Assembly (NCBI GenBank): GCA_031398695.1 | Contig: JANNNU010000016.1 | Coordinates: 1 to 16,570, forward strand | DNA from: JAIYDJ01 sp031398695 | Lineage (GTDB): Bacteria; Pseudomonadota; Alphaproteobacteria; Rhodobacterales; Rhodobacteraceae | Length of the DNA: 16,570 bases | Reading direction: 5' to 3' | Part shown: positions 1 to 5,996 of the stretch, piece by piece | Numbering within the stretch: the stretch's first letter is position 1 | Layout: each line of letters starts with the position of its first letter | Program-made: the position numbers and the translations under genes | The notes under the pieces: generated by a model | What the model was told of the DNA's origin: nothing | Database searches by the model: none | The model's input: the letters and a program-made list of their open reading frames with translations, nothing else

Positions 1-312
1 GGCGTTCAGCATCGGCGTGAGGTCGAGGTCGGCGATCATTTCGGTATCGCCCGCCATGTGGCCGGACAGCACGCAGATCTGCGGTCCGGATCCCAGGGCC
101 TGTCGCACGGCGGCGCCTTCTTCGGCGAGGGCCACGAAAAACCGCCGTGCGCCGGCGCGGGCCAGGGTCTGCACGACGCGCGTGGTGCCGAGTCCATAGG
201 CATCGGCCTTGACGACCGCTGCGGTCTGCACACCCGAGGCGGTGGCCCGGTCAAGCGCCCGCCAGTTGGCGGCGATCGCGTCGAGGTCGATGGTGAGGGA
301 TCCGCTGGCCAT
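1..312 (-). CDS. alr: Alanine racemase, N-terminal part (cut by the window start)
   Basis: Pyridoxal-phosphate enzyme that interconverts L- and D-alanine in the cytoplasm for peptidoglycan synthesis. The reading frame from the ATG at 312 down to base 1 is open for 104 codons. It holds the family N-terminus: a short beta strand (LTIDLDAIAANW) and the PLP-lysine motif VVKADAYGLG at about residues 32-41, where the Lys forms the Schiff base. The C-terminal part, including the catalytic Tyr region, lies outside the window. The gene is downstream of dnaB on the same strand, separated by 186 bp. No Shine-Dalgarno is visible: the ATG follows a run of seven C on the coding strand, so translation may be weak or the start may differ. 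The motif makes the family call strong. The symbol alr rather than a catabolic dadX is inferred from the dnaB neighbour. Confidence 0.9.
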   Translation of the reverse strand, partial: MASGSLTIDLDAIAANWRALDRATASGVQTAAVVKADAYGLGTTRVVQTLARAGARRFFVALAEEGAAVRQALGSGPQICVLSGHMAGDTEMIADLDLTPMLNA

Positions 313-376
313 GGGGGGGTTTTGACAGGCGGGCGGGTGGGGTCAAGGGGGTTTCTTGCCAGAAGGCGGCGCCACG

Positions 377-447
377 GGGGGCATCAAGCCCCCGCGGCGG
401 CGCTGTCGCGGAAATGTGCCGACCGTCGCCAAGCCTGACCGGTCGGC
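377..447 (-). other. Two hairpins between dnaB and alr, possible dnaB terminator
   Basis: The 186-bp spacer 313-498 holds no gene. It contains two inverted repeats. One is an 8-bp perfect stem (418-425 with 440-447, 14-nt loop), 51 nt past the dnaB stop. The other is a 6-bp G/C stem with a 5-nt loop (377-382 with 388-393). On the minus strand the first stem is followed by only three T, so it is at best a weak intrinsic terminator. The second has no T run and may be a dispersed GC-rich palindrome. Confidence 0.35.
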
Positions 448-498
448 TGCCTTCGGCGGGGATGCTTGGGCAGAGAAGACCTGGGGCATTGGCTTGGA

Positions 499-2004
499 TC
501 AGAACCCGACGTCTTCGCGACCCTTCTGCCAGCTTTGGGCAAGATTGGAAAAGCGCGTGAAGCGGCCCTCGAACGCCAGTTCCACCGTGCCGATCGGACC
601 GTGGCGCTGCTTGCCGATGATGACTTCGGCCTTGCCGTGAACGTTTTCCATCACGGATTGACACTGCGCCATCTTTTCCAACTCGTGGTCGCCGGGCTTT
701 TCGCGTTCGCGGTAGTATTCGTCGCGGTAGACGAACATCACCACGTCGGCGTCCTGCTCGATCGAGCCCGACTCGCGCAGGTCGCTGAGCTGCGGCCGTT
801 TGTCCTCGCGGCGTTCGACCAGGCGCGACAGCTGCGACAGGGCGATGACCGGGATGTTCAGTTCTTTGGCGATGGCTTTCAGGCCTTGGGTGATTTCAGA
901 GACTTCCTGAACCCGGTTTTCCTTGGATGACCCCTTAAGGAGTTGCAGGTAGTCGATGATCAGCACGTCGAGCCCTTGCGTGCGTTTCAGGCGGCGGGCG
1001 CGGGCGGCGACCTGGCTGATCGGCAGGGCTGGCGTGTCGTCGATGTAGAGCGGGCAGGATTCGAGTGCCTTCGCGGCCTCGACGAACCGGCGGAATTCGT
1101 CCTCGCGCATGTCGCCGCGACGGATCTGTTCCGATGGCACCTCGGAGGCTTCCGACAGGATGCGGGCTGCGAGTTGTTCGGCGCTCATCTCGAGGCTGAA
1201 GAACCCGACCACGCCGCCTTCGACCGAACCTTCGCCGCCGTCGGGCAGGCGGCCGCGTTTGTGGGCCTTGGCGATGTTGAAGGCGATGTTCGTGGCCAGC
1301 GAGGTCTTGCCCATCGACGGGCGTCCCGCGAGGATCAACAGATCCGAGGGGTGCAGCCCGCCCAGTTTCTTGTCGAGATCGACCAGCCCCGTCGAGATGC
1401 CGGCCAGCCCGCCGTCGCGCTGATAGGCTGCGTTTGCGTGGTTGACCGCATCGGTCACGGCCTTGAGGAACGACTGGAAGCCGCGTTCGGCCACGCCCTG
1501 TTCGCCCAGCTTGTAAAGCCGCTGTTCGGCCTCGATGATCTGTTCCTTGGGTTCGTTGTCGATCTCGACCTTGGCGGCGGCGGCCGAGATGTCGCGACCC
1601 AGGCTGATCAGCTCGCGCCGCACGGCAAGATCATAGATCATCTGGGCGTAGTCGCGCGCGGCATAGGCCGAGATCGCCGCCCCGGCGAGACGCACAAGGT
1701 AGGCGGCCCCGCCAAGTTCCTTCAGCCCGGCATCGTCTTCGAAGAACGGCTTGAGGGTGACGGGCGAGGCGAGGGCGTTCTTCTGGATGCGCGCGGCGGA
1801 CCGTTCAAAGATGCGCTGGTGCACGGGGTCGAAAAAGTGAGCCGGCTTCACGACGGATGCGATGCGATCGTAGACGTCGTTGTTGGTCAGGATCGCGCCC
1901 AGCAGTTGCTGTTCGGCCTCGATGTTGTGCGGCATCGTGTCGGTTTCGGGGGCGGTTGCGGGCGGGCCCGGCACGATGGTGCGCAGCGCAGCGATCTCGT
2001 TCAT
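499..2004 (-). CDS. dnaB: Replicative DNA helicase DnaB
   Basis: Hexameric 5'-3' helicase that unwinds DNA at the replication fork and interacts with primase and the clamp loader. The protein has 501 residues. Its N-terminal domain begins with PHNIEAEQQLLGAIL (about 25-39). The RecA-like C-terminal domain has Walker A GRPSMGKT (227-234), the FFSLEMS motif near 268-274 and Walker B IIDYLQL near 349-355, and the protein ends with RFSNL and a short tail. A Gly/Arg-rich insert of about 18 residues (near 249-265) follows the Walker A helix and looks normal for alphaproteobacteria. No intein interrupts it. The frame stays open to 2130, but the ATG at 2004 is chosen because GGAGG lies 9 nt upstream and the family homology begins soon after. 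The upstream spacer carries DnaA-box-like sequences (separate entry). Confidence 0.96.
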   Translation of the reverse strand: MNEIAALRTIVPGPPATAPETDTMPHNIEAEQQLLGAILTNNDVYDRIASVVKPAHFFDPVHQRIFERSAARIQKNALASPVTLKPFFEDDAGLKELGGAAYLVRLAGAAISAYAARDYAQMIYDLAVRRELISLGRDISAAAAKVEIDNEPKEQIIEAEQRLYKLGEQGVAERGFQSFLKAVTDAVNHANAAYQRDGGLAGISTGLVDLDKKLGGLHPSDLLILAGRPSMGKTSLATNIAFNIAKAHKRGRLPDGGEGSVEGGVVGFFSLEMSAEQLAARILSEASEVPSEQIRRGDMREDEFRRFVEAAKALESCPLYIDDTPALPISQVAARARRLKRTQGLDVLIIDYLQLLKGSSKENRVQEVSEITQGLKAIAKELNIPVIALSQLSRLVERREDKRPQLSDLRESGSIEQDADVVMFVYRDEYYREREKPGDHELEKMAQCQSVMENVHGKAEVIIGKQRHGPIGTVELAFEGRFTRFSNLAQSWQKGREDVGF

Positions 2005-2041
2005 GATGCTCGTCCTCCCGTCACCCGGCTTCAACGTCCGG

Positions 2042-2187
2042 CGATAAGTATGCTTCGATGCCTTATCCGCCGGCCTGCCGCAAGGCTGTGGCAAGTCTGG
2101 GGATAAGCCTTGGGGCGAGTCGCATTTCACCGGTAAGCCAGGCTATCACCCTACCATATCTTGTGAAGCTGGCGGAAGTTTTCCACA
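2042..2187. promoter_or_regulatory. Cluster of DnaA-box-like 9-mers upstream of dnaB
   Basis: The 263-bp spacer between dnaB and pyrE (2005-2267) has no convincing gene. Compared with the consensus TTATCCACA it holds TTTTCCACA at 2179-2187 (plus strand, one mismatch), TTATCCCCA at 2098-2106 (minus strand, one mismatch), TTATCCGCC at 2063-2071 (two mismatches) and a partial TTATCGC at 2042-2048 (minus strand). Two further CCACAG cores follow near 2225 and 2237. Two GANTC sites, the target of the alphaproteobacterial CcrM methylase, lie at 2117-2121 and 2196-2200, but about one is expected by chance here. The dnaB promoter must lie in this spacer, so DnaA binding could regulate it. That is inference. 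I see no origin-type AT-rich stretch. Confidence 0.35.
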
Positions 2188-2267
2188 GCCGGATCGATTC
2201 GCCGCGACACCATCCGCACGCGGTCCACAGAAGGCTCCACAGAAAAGCGGGCCAGGGTGACGCAAGG

Positions 2268-2948
2268 TCAAGCAGGCGCGCGGGCTGCCTGCCAGGCGCG
2301 GGGATCGTGCAGGAAAGCCTCGACCTCGGTCAGGGTTGGGGCATCGAACGCGGCTTGCGCCCGCGCCTCGGCCAAGACATCCCACCAGGTGCATAGGTGG
2401 TGCAGCGCGATTCCGTGCTCGGCCAGCCGCGACTCGGTTTCGGGGAAGATGCCGTAGTAAAAGATCACTGCCGTGTGGGCGCAGGTGGCCCCGGTTTCGC
2501 GAATCGCGTCAACGAAAGACAGTTTGCTGCCGCCGTCGGTCGTCAGATCCTCGACCAGCAACACGCGCTGGCCGGGGGTCATTACACCTTCGATCCGGGC
2601 GTTGCGACCGTATCCTTTGGGCTTCTTGCGCACATAGGTCATCGGCAGGGCCATCCGTTCGGCCACCAGCGCAGCGAACGGAATACCCGCCGTCTCGCCG
2701 CCCGCGATGGTGTCGAATGCCTCGAAGCCTGCATTCCGCATCACCGTCACGGTCAGAAAGTCCATCAGCGCCGACCGGATTCGCGGATAGGAAATCAGCT
2801 TGCGGCAATCGATATAGGTGGGGCTGGGCAGGCCGCTGGCCAGGATGAACGGCGTCTCTGCGTTGAAGTGCACGGCCTTGATCTCCAAAAGCGCGCGGGC
2901 GGTCTGGCGGGCGATTTCGGACGCGGGGGGGAAGCTGGCGGGGATCAT
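2268..2948 (-). CDS. pyrE: Orotate phosphoribosyltransferase
   Basis: Transfers the phosphoribosyl group of PRPP to orotate to give OMP, the fifth step of de novo pyrimidine synthesis, in the cytoplasm. The 226-residue product has the PRPP-binding signature VLLVEDLTTDGGS (129-141), the catalytic-loop motif KKPKGYG (109-115 region), FILASGLPSPTYID near the N-terminus and a GGETAGIPFA segment (83-92). Its length is normal for bacterial PyrE. The ATG at 2948 is preceded by AGGAG with a 7-nt gap. The gene follows pyrC on the same strand after 102 bp that are nearly filled by an inverted repeat. The repeat ends about 6 nt before this ribosome binding site and could influence expression. Confidence 0.96.
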   Translation of the reverse strand: MIPASFPPASEIARQTARALLEIKAVHFNAETPFILASGLPSPTYIDCRKLISYPRIRSALMDFLTVTVMRNAGFEAFDTIAGGETAGIPFAALVAERMALPMTYVRKKPKGYGRNARIEGVMTPGQRVLLVEDLTTDGGSKLSFVDAIRETGATCAHTAVIFYYGIFPETESRLAEHGIALHHLCTWWDVLAEARAQAAFDAPTLTEVEAFLHDPRAWQAARAPA

Positions 2949-2965
2949 GGACGGGCTCCTGTGGC

Positions 2966-3050
2966 TTTCATCTTGGTTCCAATATCCCCCGCGGAGCGTC
3001 CTGTCCCCGCGGCCGGAGCCTTCGGCGAGGATATTTGTGCCAAGCTGAAA
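2966..3050. repeat. REP-like inverted repeat filling the pyrC-pyrE spacer
   Basis: Two 24-nt arms, 2966-2989 and 3027-3050, match as inverted copies at 19 of 24 positions. Shared blocks are TTTCA, CTTGG and AATATCC. The GC-rich interior (2990-3026) can form smaller hairpins. One arm abuts the pyrC stop codon at 3051 and the other ends just before the pyrE ribosome binding site. I recall similar ATATCC...GGATAT elements scattered between genes in Rhodobacterales genomes, but I cannot search for that here. The element could be a mobile REP-type palindrome, an mRNA-stabilising hairpin or a partial terminator. It has no T run typical of an intrinsic terminator. Confidence 0.65.
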
Positions 3051-4091
3051 TCAGGCTTCGACATGCCAATGCACCGGGAAGCCGGGGTTGAAGACGGTGA
3101 CGGGTCCTGCTTCGGTCAGGATTTTTTCGGGGAAGGTTTGCGGTGCGGCGTGCCGGGTCAGGGTGACGCGGCTTTCGTTCAACGGCAGACGATAGAATGT
3201 TGCGCCGTGCGTGCTGGTGAAGGCTTCCAGATGGTCCAGCGCGTCGCGGTCTTCGAAGACATGGGCAAGCAGGGCCATCGTATTGGTCGCGGTGAAGCAG
3301 CCCGCGCAGCCGCAGGCGTGCTCTTTCAACGCGTCGACATGCGGCGCACTGTCGGTGCCGAGAAAGAACTTCGCCTCGCCGCTGGTGGCGGCGGCGACGA
3401 GCGCCGCGCGGTGTTCTTCGCGCTTGGCCACGGGCAGGCAGTAATAATGCGGGCGGATGCCGCCTACCAGCAGGTGGTTGCGGTTTAGGATCAGGTGATG
3501 GGTGGTGATGGTGGCCACGACGCCGGCATCCTGCGCGCGCACCCAATCGACCGCCTGCGACGTGGTGATGTGCTCCATCACGATCCGCAAGGTGGGATGG
3601 CGGCGGCGCAGCGGGTCCAGAACCGTGTCGATGAACACGGCCTCGCGGTCGAAGATGTCTACCGACGGCGTCGTCACCTCACCATGCACGCACAGCGGAA
3701 GGTCGATGTCCGCCATCTTTTCCAGCACCGACTGAACGCGCGACAGATCGGCGACACCACTGTGCGAGTTGGTGGTCGCACCGGCGGGATAAAGCTTGAC
3801 GGCCTTGACCAACCCCGAAGCTGCGCCTGCGGCCACATCGTCCGGATCGGTGGTTTCGGTCAGATACAGCGTCATCAGCGGTTGAAAATCAGATCCGGCG
3901 GGCAGGGCGGCCAGAATGCGGTCCCGATAGGCGGCAGCCTGGGCAGCGGTCACGACGGGCGGCGTCAGGTTGGGCATCACCAGCGCTCGCGCGAAATGAC
4001 GCGACGTTTCGGGCAGCACGCCGCGCAGCATGGCGCCATCGCGCAAGTGCAGGTGCATGTCGTCCGGGCGGCGCAGGGTCACTTTATCCAT
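3051..4091 (-). CDS. pyrC: Dihydroorotase, class II
   Basis: Zinc metalloenzyme that cyclises carbamoyl-aspartate to dihydroorotate, the third step of pyrimidine synthesis. All metal ligands known from the E. coli enzyme are present, offset by three residues: His13 and His15 in HLHLRDG, Lys99 (the carbamylated lysine, AVKLYPAG), His136 (VHGE), His174 (MEH) and Asp247 (GTDSAPH). The 346-residue length fits the class II, single-function type, so this is not an inactive PyrX homologue. A Cys-rich loop after residue 259 (ACGCAGC) belongs to the same family pattern. The ATG at 4091 starts directly before the conserved N-terminus; only a weak GAAG ribosome binding site is visible. Divergent from the 4224 gene, and upstream of pyrE in the same direction. 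Confidence 0.97.
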   Translation of the reverse strand: MDKVTLRRPDDMHLHLRDGAMLRGVLPETSRHFARALVMPNLTPPVVTAAQAAAYRDRILAALPAGSDFQPLMTLYLTETTDPDDVAAGAASGLVKAVKLYPAGATTNSHSGVADLSRVQSVLEKMADIDLPLCVHGEVTTPSVDIFDREAVFIDTVLDPLRRRHPTLRIVMEHITTSQAVDWVRAQDAGVVATITTHHLILNRNHLLVGGIRPHYYCLPVAKREEHRAALVAAATSGEAKFFLGTDSAPHVDALKEHACGCAGCFTATNTMALLAHVFEDRDALDHLEAFTSTHGATFYRLPLNESRVTLTRHAAPQTFPEKILTEAGPVTVFNPGFPVHWHVEA

Positions 4092-4104
4092 CGTCTTCGG
4101 GTAG

Positions 4105-4165
4105 CCGATCGGATGCGGCTTTTCCAGATGCGAAACAATTTTGCGCAGGCCCGCGACCGATCGGT
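4105..4165. promoter_or_regulatory. Divergent promoter region with two CCGATCGG palindromes
   Basis: The 132-bp spacer between pyrC (minus) and the 4224 gene (plus) must hold both promoters. It contains CCGATCGG at 4105-4112 and ACCGATCGGT at 4156-4165. The centres are 52 bp apart, close to five helical turns. The same octamer also occurs inside dnaB near 590, so it may be a common word in this genome. I could not identify a convincing -35/-10 pair. A paired operator is only a suggestion. Confidence 0.2.
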
Positions 4166-4223
4166 GCTGGCGTCGGGAACCGCTGTGCCTGTAGACTTGT
4201 TTGCATCATGACCCGGAGGTTTC

Positions 4224-4541
4224 ATGAAGCATCTTTTCAACCCGTTCAACGCAATGCGGCCCGCGATGGAAGCGTCTCGGATGATGATAGAAGCCCAGCA
4301 GGTGATCGCCCTCAGGATGGCTGGCATGGCCGGCATCTGGTCGATGGGCCCGGCCGAGAATCAGCGCATGGTCGACGAAAAGGTCGAGGCAATGACCGAG
4401 TCCGTGCGCGCAGTCTTTGTGGCCGGCATGGCCGGAAAATCTGCGTCCAGCGTCGCGATGGCCGGGATCCGCCCGCTGCGCCGCCGCACGAAGGCCAATG
4501 CGATCCGCCTGACCAAGAAGGCGGGCGGAGGCGGCGCGTGA
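4224..4541 (+). CDS. Small Met-rich helical protein of unknown function
   Basis: A 105-residue protein with no signal peptide and no clear transmembrane segment. It reads as an N-terminal PF/NPFN start, a long amphipathic helix (MIEAQQVIALRMAGMAGIW), a conserved-looking SMGPAENQRMVDEKVEAM segment, and a basic tail (LRRRTKANAIRLTKK) ending in Gly-Gly-Gly-Gly-Ala. I recall similar short proteins in Rhodobacterales carrying the unhelpful label 'antifreeze protein'. The helical, Met/Ala-rich character is also compatible with a phasin-like surface-binding protein, but no motif proves either. The start is secure: GGAGGT lies 5 nt before the ATG. Its stop overlaps the GTG of the next gene by 4 bp, which suggests translational coupling to the LprI-like protein. 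Confidence 0.8.
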   Translation: MKHLFNPFNAMRPAMEASRMMIEAQQVIALRMAGMAGIWSMGPAENQRMVDEKVEAMTESVRAVFVAGMAGKSASSVAMAGIRPLRRRTKANAIRLTKKAGGGGA

Positions 4542-4912
4542 GGGTTGCGATCTTCCTCGCGCTGTTGGCCGGCCCTGCAGTCGCGCAGGATTGCCAGAAC
4601 CCTGCCACGCAATTGGCGATGAACACCTGCGCCGATCAGGCCTTTCAGGTTGCGGATTCGGACTTGAACCGGGCCTATGGTGTCGCTCGTGACATTCTAA
4701 GGCAGATCGACGCCGACCTGCCCCCCGCGCAACGCGGGGCAGAGCTTGCGCTGCGCGACGGCCAGCGGGCCTGGATCACCTTTCGCGATCAATCCTGTCT
4801 TGCGGAATCATACCAAAACTTCGGCGGCTCGATCCGGCCGATGGTCTACTCGCTGTGCCAGGCGCGGGTGACGCAACAGCGCGCCGCCGATCTGTGGGCT
4901 CTCGCGCGCTGA
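4538..4912 (+). CDS. Secreted LprI-family (DUF1311) protein
   Basis: A 124-residue exported protein. The N-terminus MRVAIFLALLAGPAVAQ is a compact signal peptide, with cleavage expected after AVA. The mature part matches the LprI N-terminal / DUF1311 pattern: Cys, then TQLAMNTCADQAF, then LNRAYG, LRDGQRAWITFRDQSC, a GGSIRPM segment and a final YSLCQARVTQQR. Four Cys in the mature chain can form two disulfides. Family members include the mycobacterial lysozyme inhibitor LprI, so a periplasmic protective role is possible but unproven. The start is the GTG at 4538, with GGAGG 6 nt upstream inside the preceding gene. A longer open frame back to 4208 would remove the signal peptide from the N-terminus, so I reject it. 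The stop lies in a palindrome shared with the convergent gene. Confidence 0.88.
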   Translation: MRVAIFLALLAGPAVAQDCQNPATQLAMNTCADQAFQVADSDLNRAYGVARDILRQIDADLPPAQRGAELALRDGQRAWITFRDQSCLAESYQNFGGSIRPMVYSLCQARVTQQRAADLWALAR

Positions 4913-4929
4913 CACGGGCGTCAGCGCGC
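4904..4929. terminator. Palindrome spanning both stop codons of a convergent gene pair
   Basis: A perfect 10-bp stem, GCGCGCTGAC at 4904-4913 with its complement at 4920-4929, and a 6-nt loop. Each arm contains a TGA stop: the LprI gene (4910-4912) and the opposing gene (4921-4923 on the minus strand). Both proteins end in Ala-Arg-stop, which helps generate the symmetry. No T run follows on either strand. It may act as a bidirectional 3'-end hairpin, possibly with Rho. This is inference from structure only. Confidence 0.5.
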
Positions 4930-5829
4930 TTCGATCTCGGCCAGGCGTTTGCGAAACCGGGGGGCGTTGAGGCGGCGGTTGACCGACCGGCATACCATCG
5001 CCTCGTGCCGGGTCTTTCCCGCCTCGGCGCAACGGTTTAGAATGGCGCGCAGATACGGGCCGAAATCGCGCCGCCGCCGCCAGACGGTGGCCCAATAGGT
5101 GGAAGTCAGTCGATCTTCGAGCGCGGCTTCGATGATCCCGTCGAGCAGGCCCATGTGCCCCAGCGCCCAATCCAGCCGGTCACCCAAGAGCCGGGCCTTC
5201 AAGTGGGTCACGTATGGCGCGTGAAACAGCGCTGCTTGCATCGCATCGACCGTGCTGGTGGGATCGTATAGGACAAAGACCTTTCCGGCACCTTCGACCA
5301 TCGCCGGGGCATAGCCATAGCGCGAGGTGAAATCGAGCCGGCGCGCGGCAAGGTCGCGGCGGTCCCATCCGGCCTGCGAGGGTTCGAGCGTGGCGCGTGG
5401 GTTGACCAGCAGCACTGCGGCCCCGGGTGCCGTGACCGAAAATGCCGCTGCCGCATAACCGCCCATCCCGGCGCCGTAAAACAGCACCCGGTCGAAATCC
5501 TCGAAGAAGGCATCATCGACCAGACGGTCGAAATAGGCATAGACCGCCGGGTCGCGATACCAGGTTGCACCGTCCGCGATCAGGCACAGATGCGACCAGC
5601 CGTGCCGCTCTGCGATGACATGGGCTGCGGGCAATGCACCGGGACGCGCGCGGATCTGATCGACGGTTTCGAAACTGACAAGCAGCGTCGGCTCTTCGTC
5701 GACGAACATCGCCCAGTGGCGGGGCCCCAGCGACTGGAAATAGCCCTTATCCTCGCCGATCGCGTCGATCCGCGCCAGCCATTCTTCGCGCGAGGCGGGC
5801 AGACTGTCGGGTGCAGCGGTGTCGGTCAT
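4921..5829 (-). CDS. Alpha/beta-hydrolase-like protein lacking the nucleophile
   Basis: A 302-residue cytoplasmic protein with no signal peptide. The central part reads as an alpha/beta-hydrolase core: strand DRVLFYG, then the elbow GAGMGGYAAAAFSV (119-132), then a strand AVLLVNP. In the usual elbow G-x-S-x-G the Ser is the nucleophile; here that position is Gly121. A later strand, KVFVLYDPTSTVDAMQA, and a conserved-looking His in LFHAPYVTH follow. The C-terminus is Arg-rich and helical. I recall Rhodobacterales relatives carrying the name 'phosphoadenosine phosphosulfate reductase', but none of that family's motifs (SxGxES loop, ECGIH) is here. The true cysH is at 15334. The gene lies 167 bp downstream of a glycosyltransferase on the same strand, so a role in a glycan pathway is possible. 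The start has only a weak AAGAGA ribosome binding site. Confidence 0.75.
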   Translation of the reverse strand: MTDTAAPDSLPASREEWLARIDAIGEDKGYFQSLGPRHWAMFVDEEPTLLVSFETVDQIRARPGALPAAHVIAERHGWSHLCLIADGATWYRDPAVYAYFDRLVDDAFFEDFDRVLFYGAGMGGYAAAAFSVTAPGAAVLLVNPRATLEPSQAGWDRRDLAARRLDFTSRYGYAPAMVEGAGKVFVLYDPTSTVDAMQAALFHAPYVTHLKARLLGDRLDWALGHMGLLDGIIEAALEDRLTSTYWATVWRRRRDFGPYLRAILNRCAEAGKTRHEAMVCRSVNRRLNAPRFRKRLAEIEAR

Positions 5830-5950
5830 GGCAATCTCTTTTCAGGCCCAAGGCGGGGCCGGGTCGGACGGGCGATGTTTGCTGTGATCGCCATTGTCGG
5901 AAAATCCGGCCGGGCAGGCAAGCGAATTGGCCCGCGCATTGCAAGGCCGG

Positions 5951-5965
5951 GCGGGATAGTCCCGC
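5951..5965. other. Small hairpin in the glycosyltransferase downstream spacer
   Basis: In the 167-bp spacer 5830-5996 a 6-bp perfect stem (GCGGGA at 5951-5956, TCCCGC at 5960-5965) encloses a 3-nt loop. No T run follows on the minus strand, so a terminator call is weak. The rest of the spacer shows no gene; it presumably holds the ribosome binding site, and perhaps a promoter, for the downstream gene. Confidence 0.25.
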
Positions 5966-5996
5966 GGCACTGTTTCAGAGGCCTGCCTTGCTGCAA

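Noticed and set aside
943..2106. 387-codon open frame on the plus strand opposite dnaB
   Set aside because: Its product is low in recognisable motifs and wholly antisense to a clear dnaB with good start and domains; high G+C leaves the antisense frame free of stops.
2005..2267. Chromosomal replication origin at the DnaA-box-like cluster
   Set aside because: No AT-rich unwinding stretch, few and imperfect boxes, and none of the usual alphaproteobacterial origin neighbours (such as hemE, parAB, dnaA) is present.
2397..3488. 363-codon plus-strand open frame across pyrE, the spacer and pyrC
   Set aside because: It runs antisense through two well-supported enzymes and an inverted repeat, and no family is recognisable.
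4208..4537. Upstream extension of the LprI gene to 4208
   Set aside because: It would bury the signal peptide inside the protein and overlap the small upstream gene in another frame; the GTG at 4538 has a good Shine-Dalgarno.
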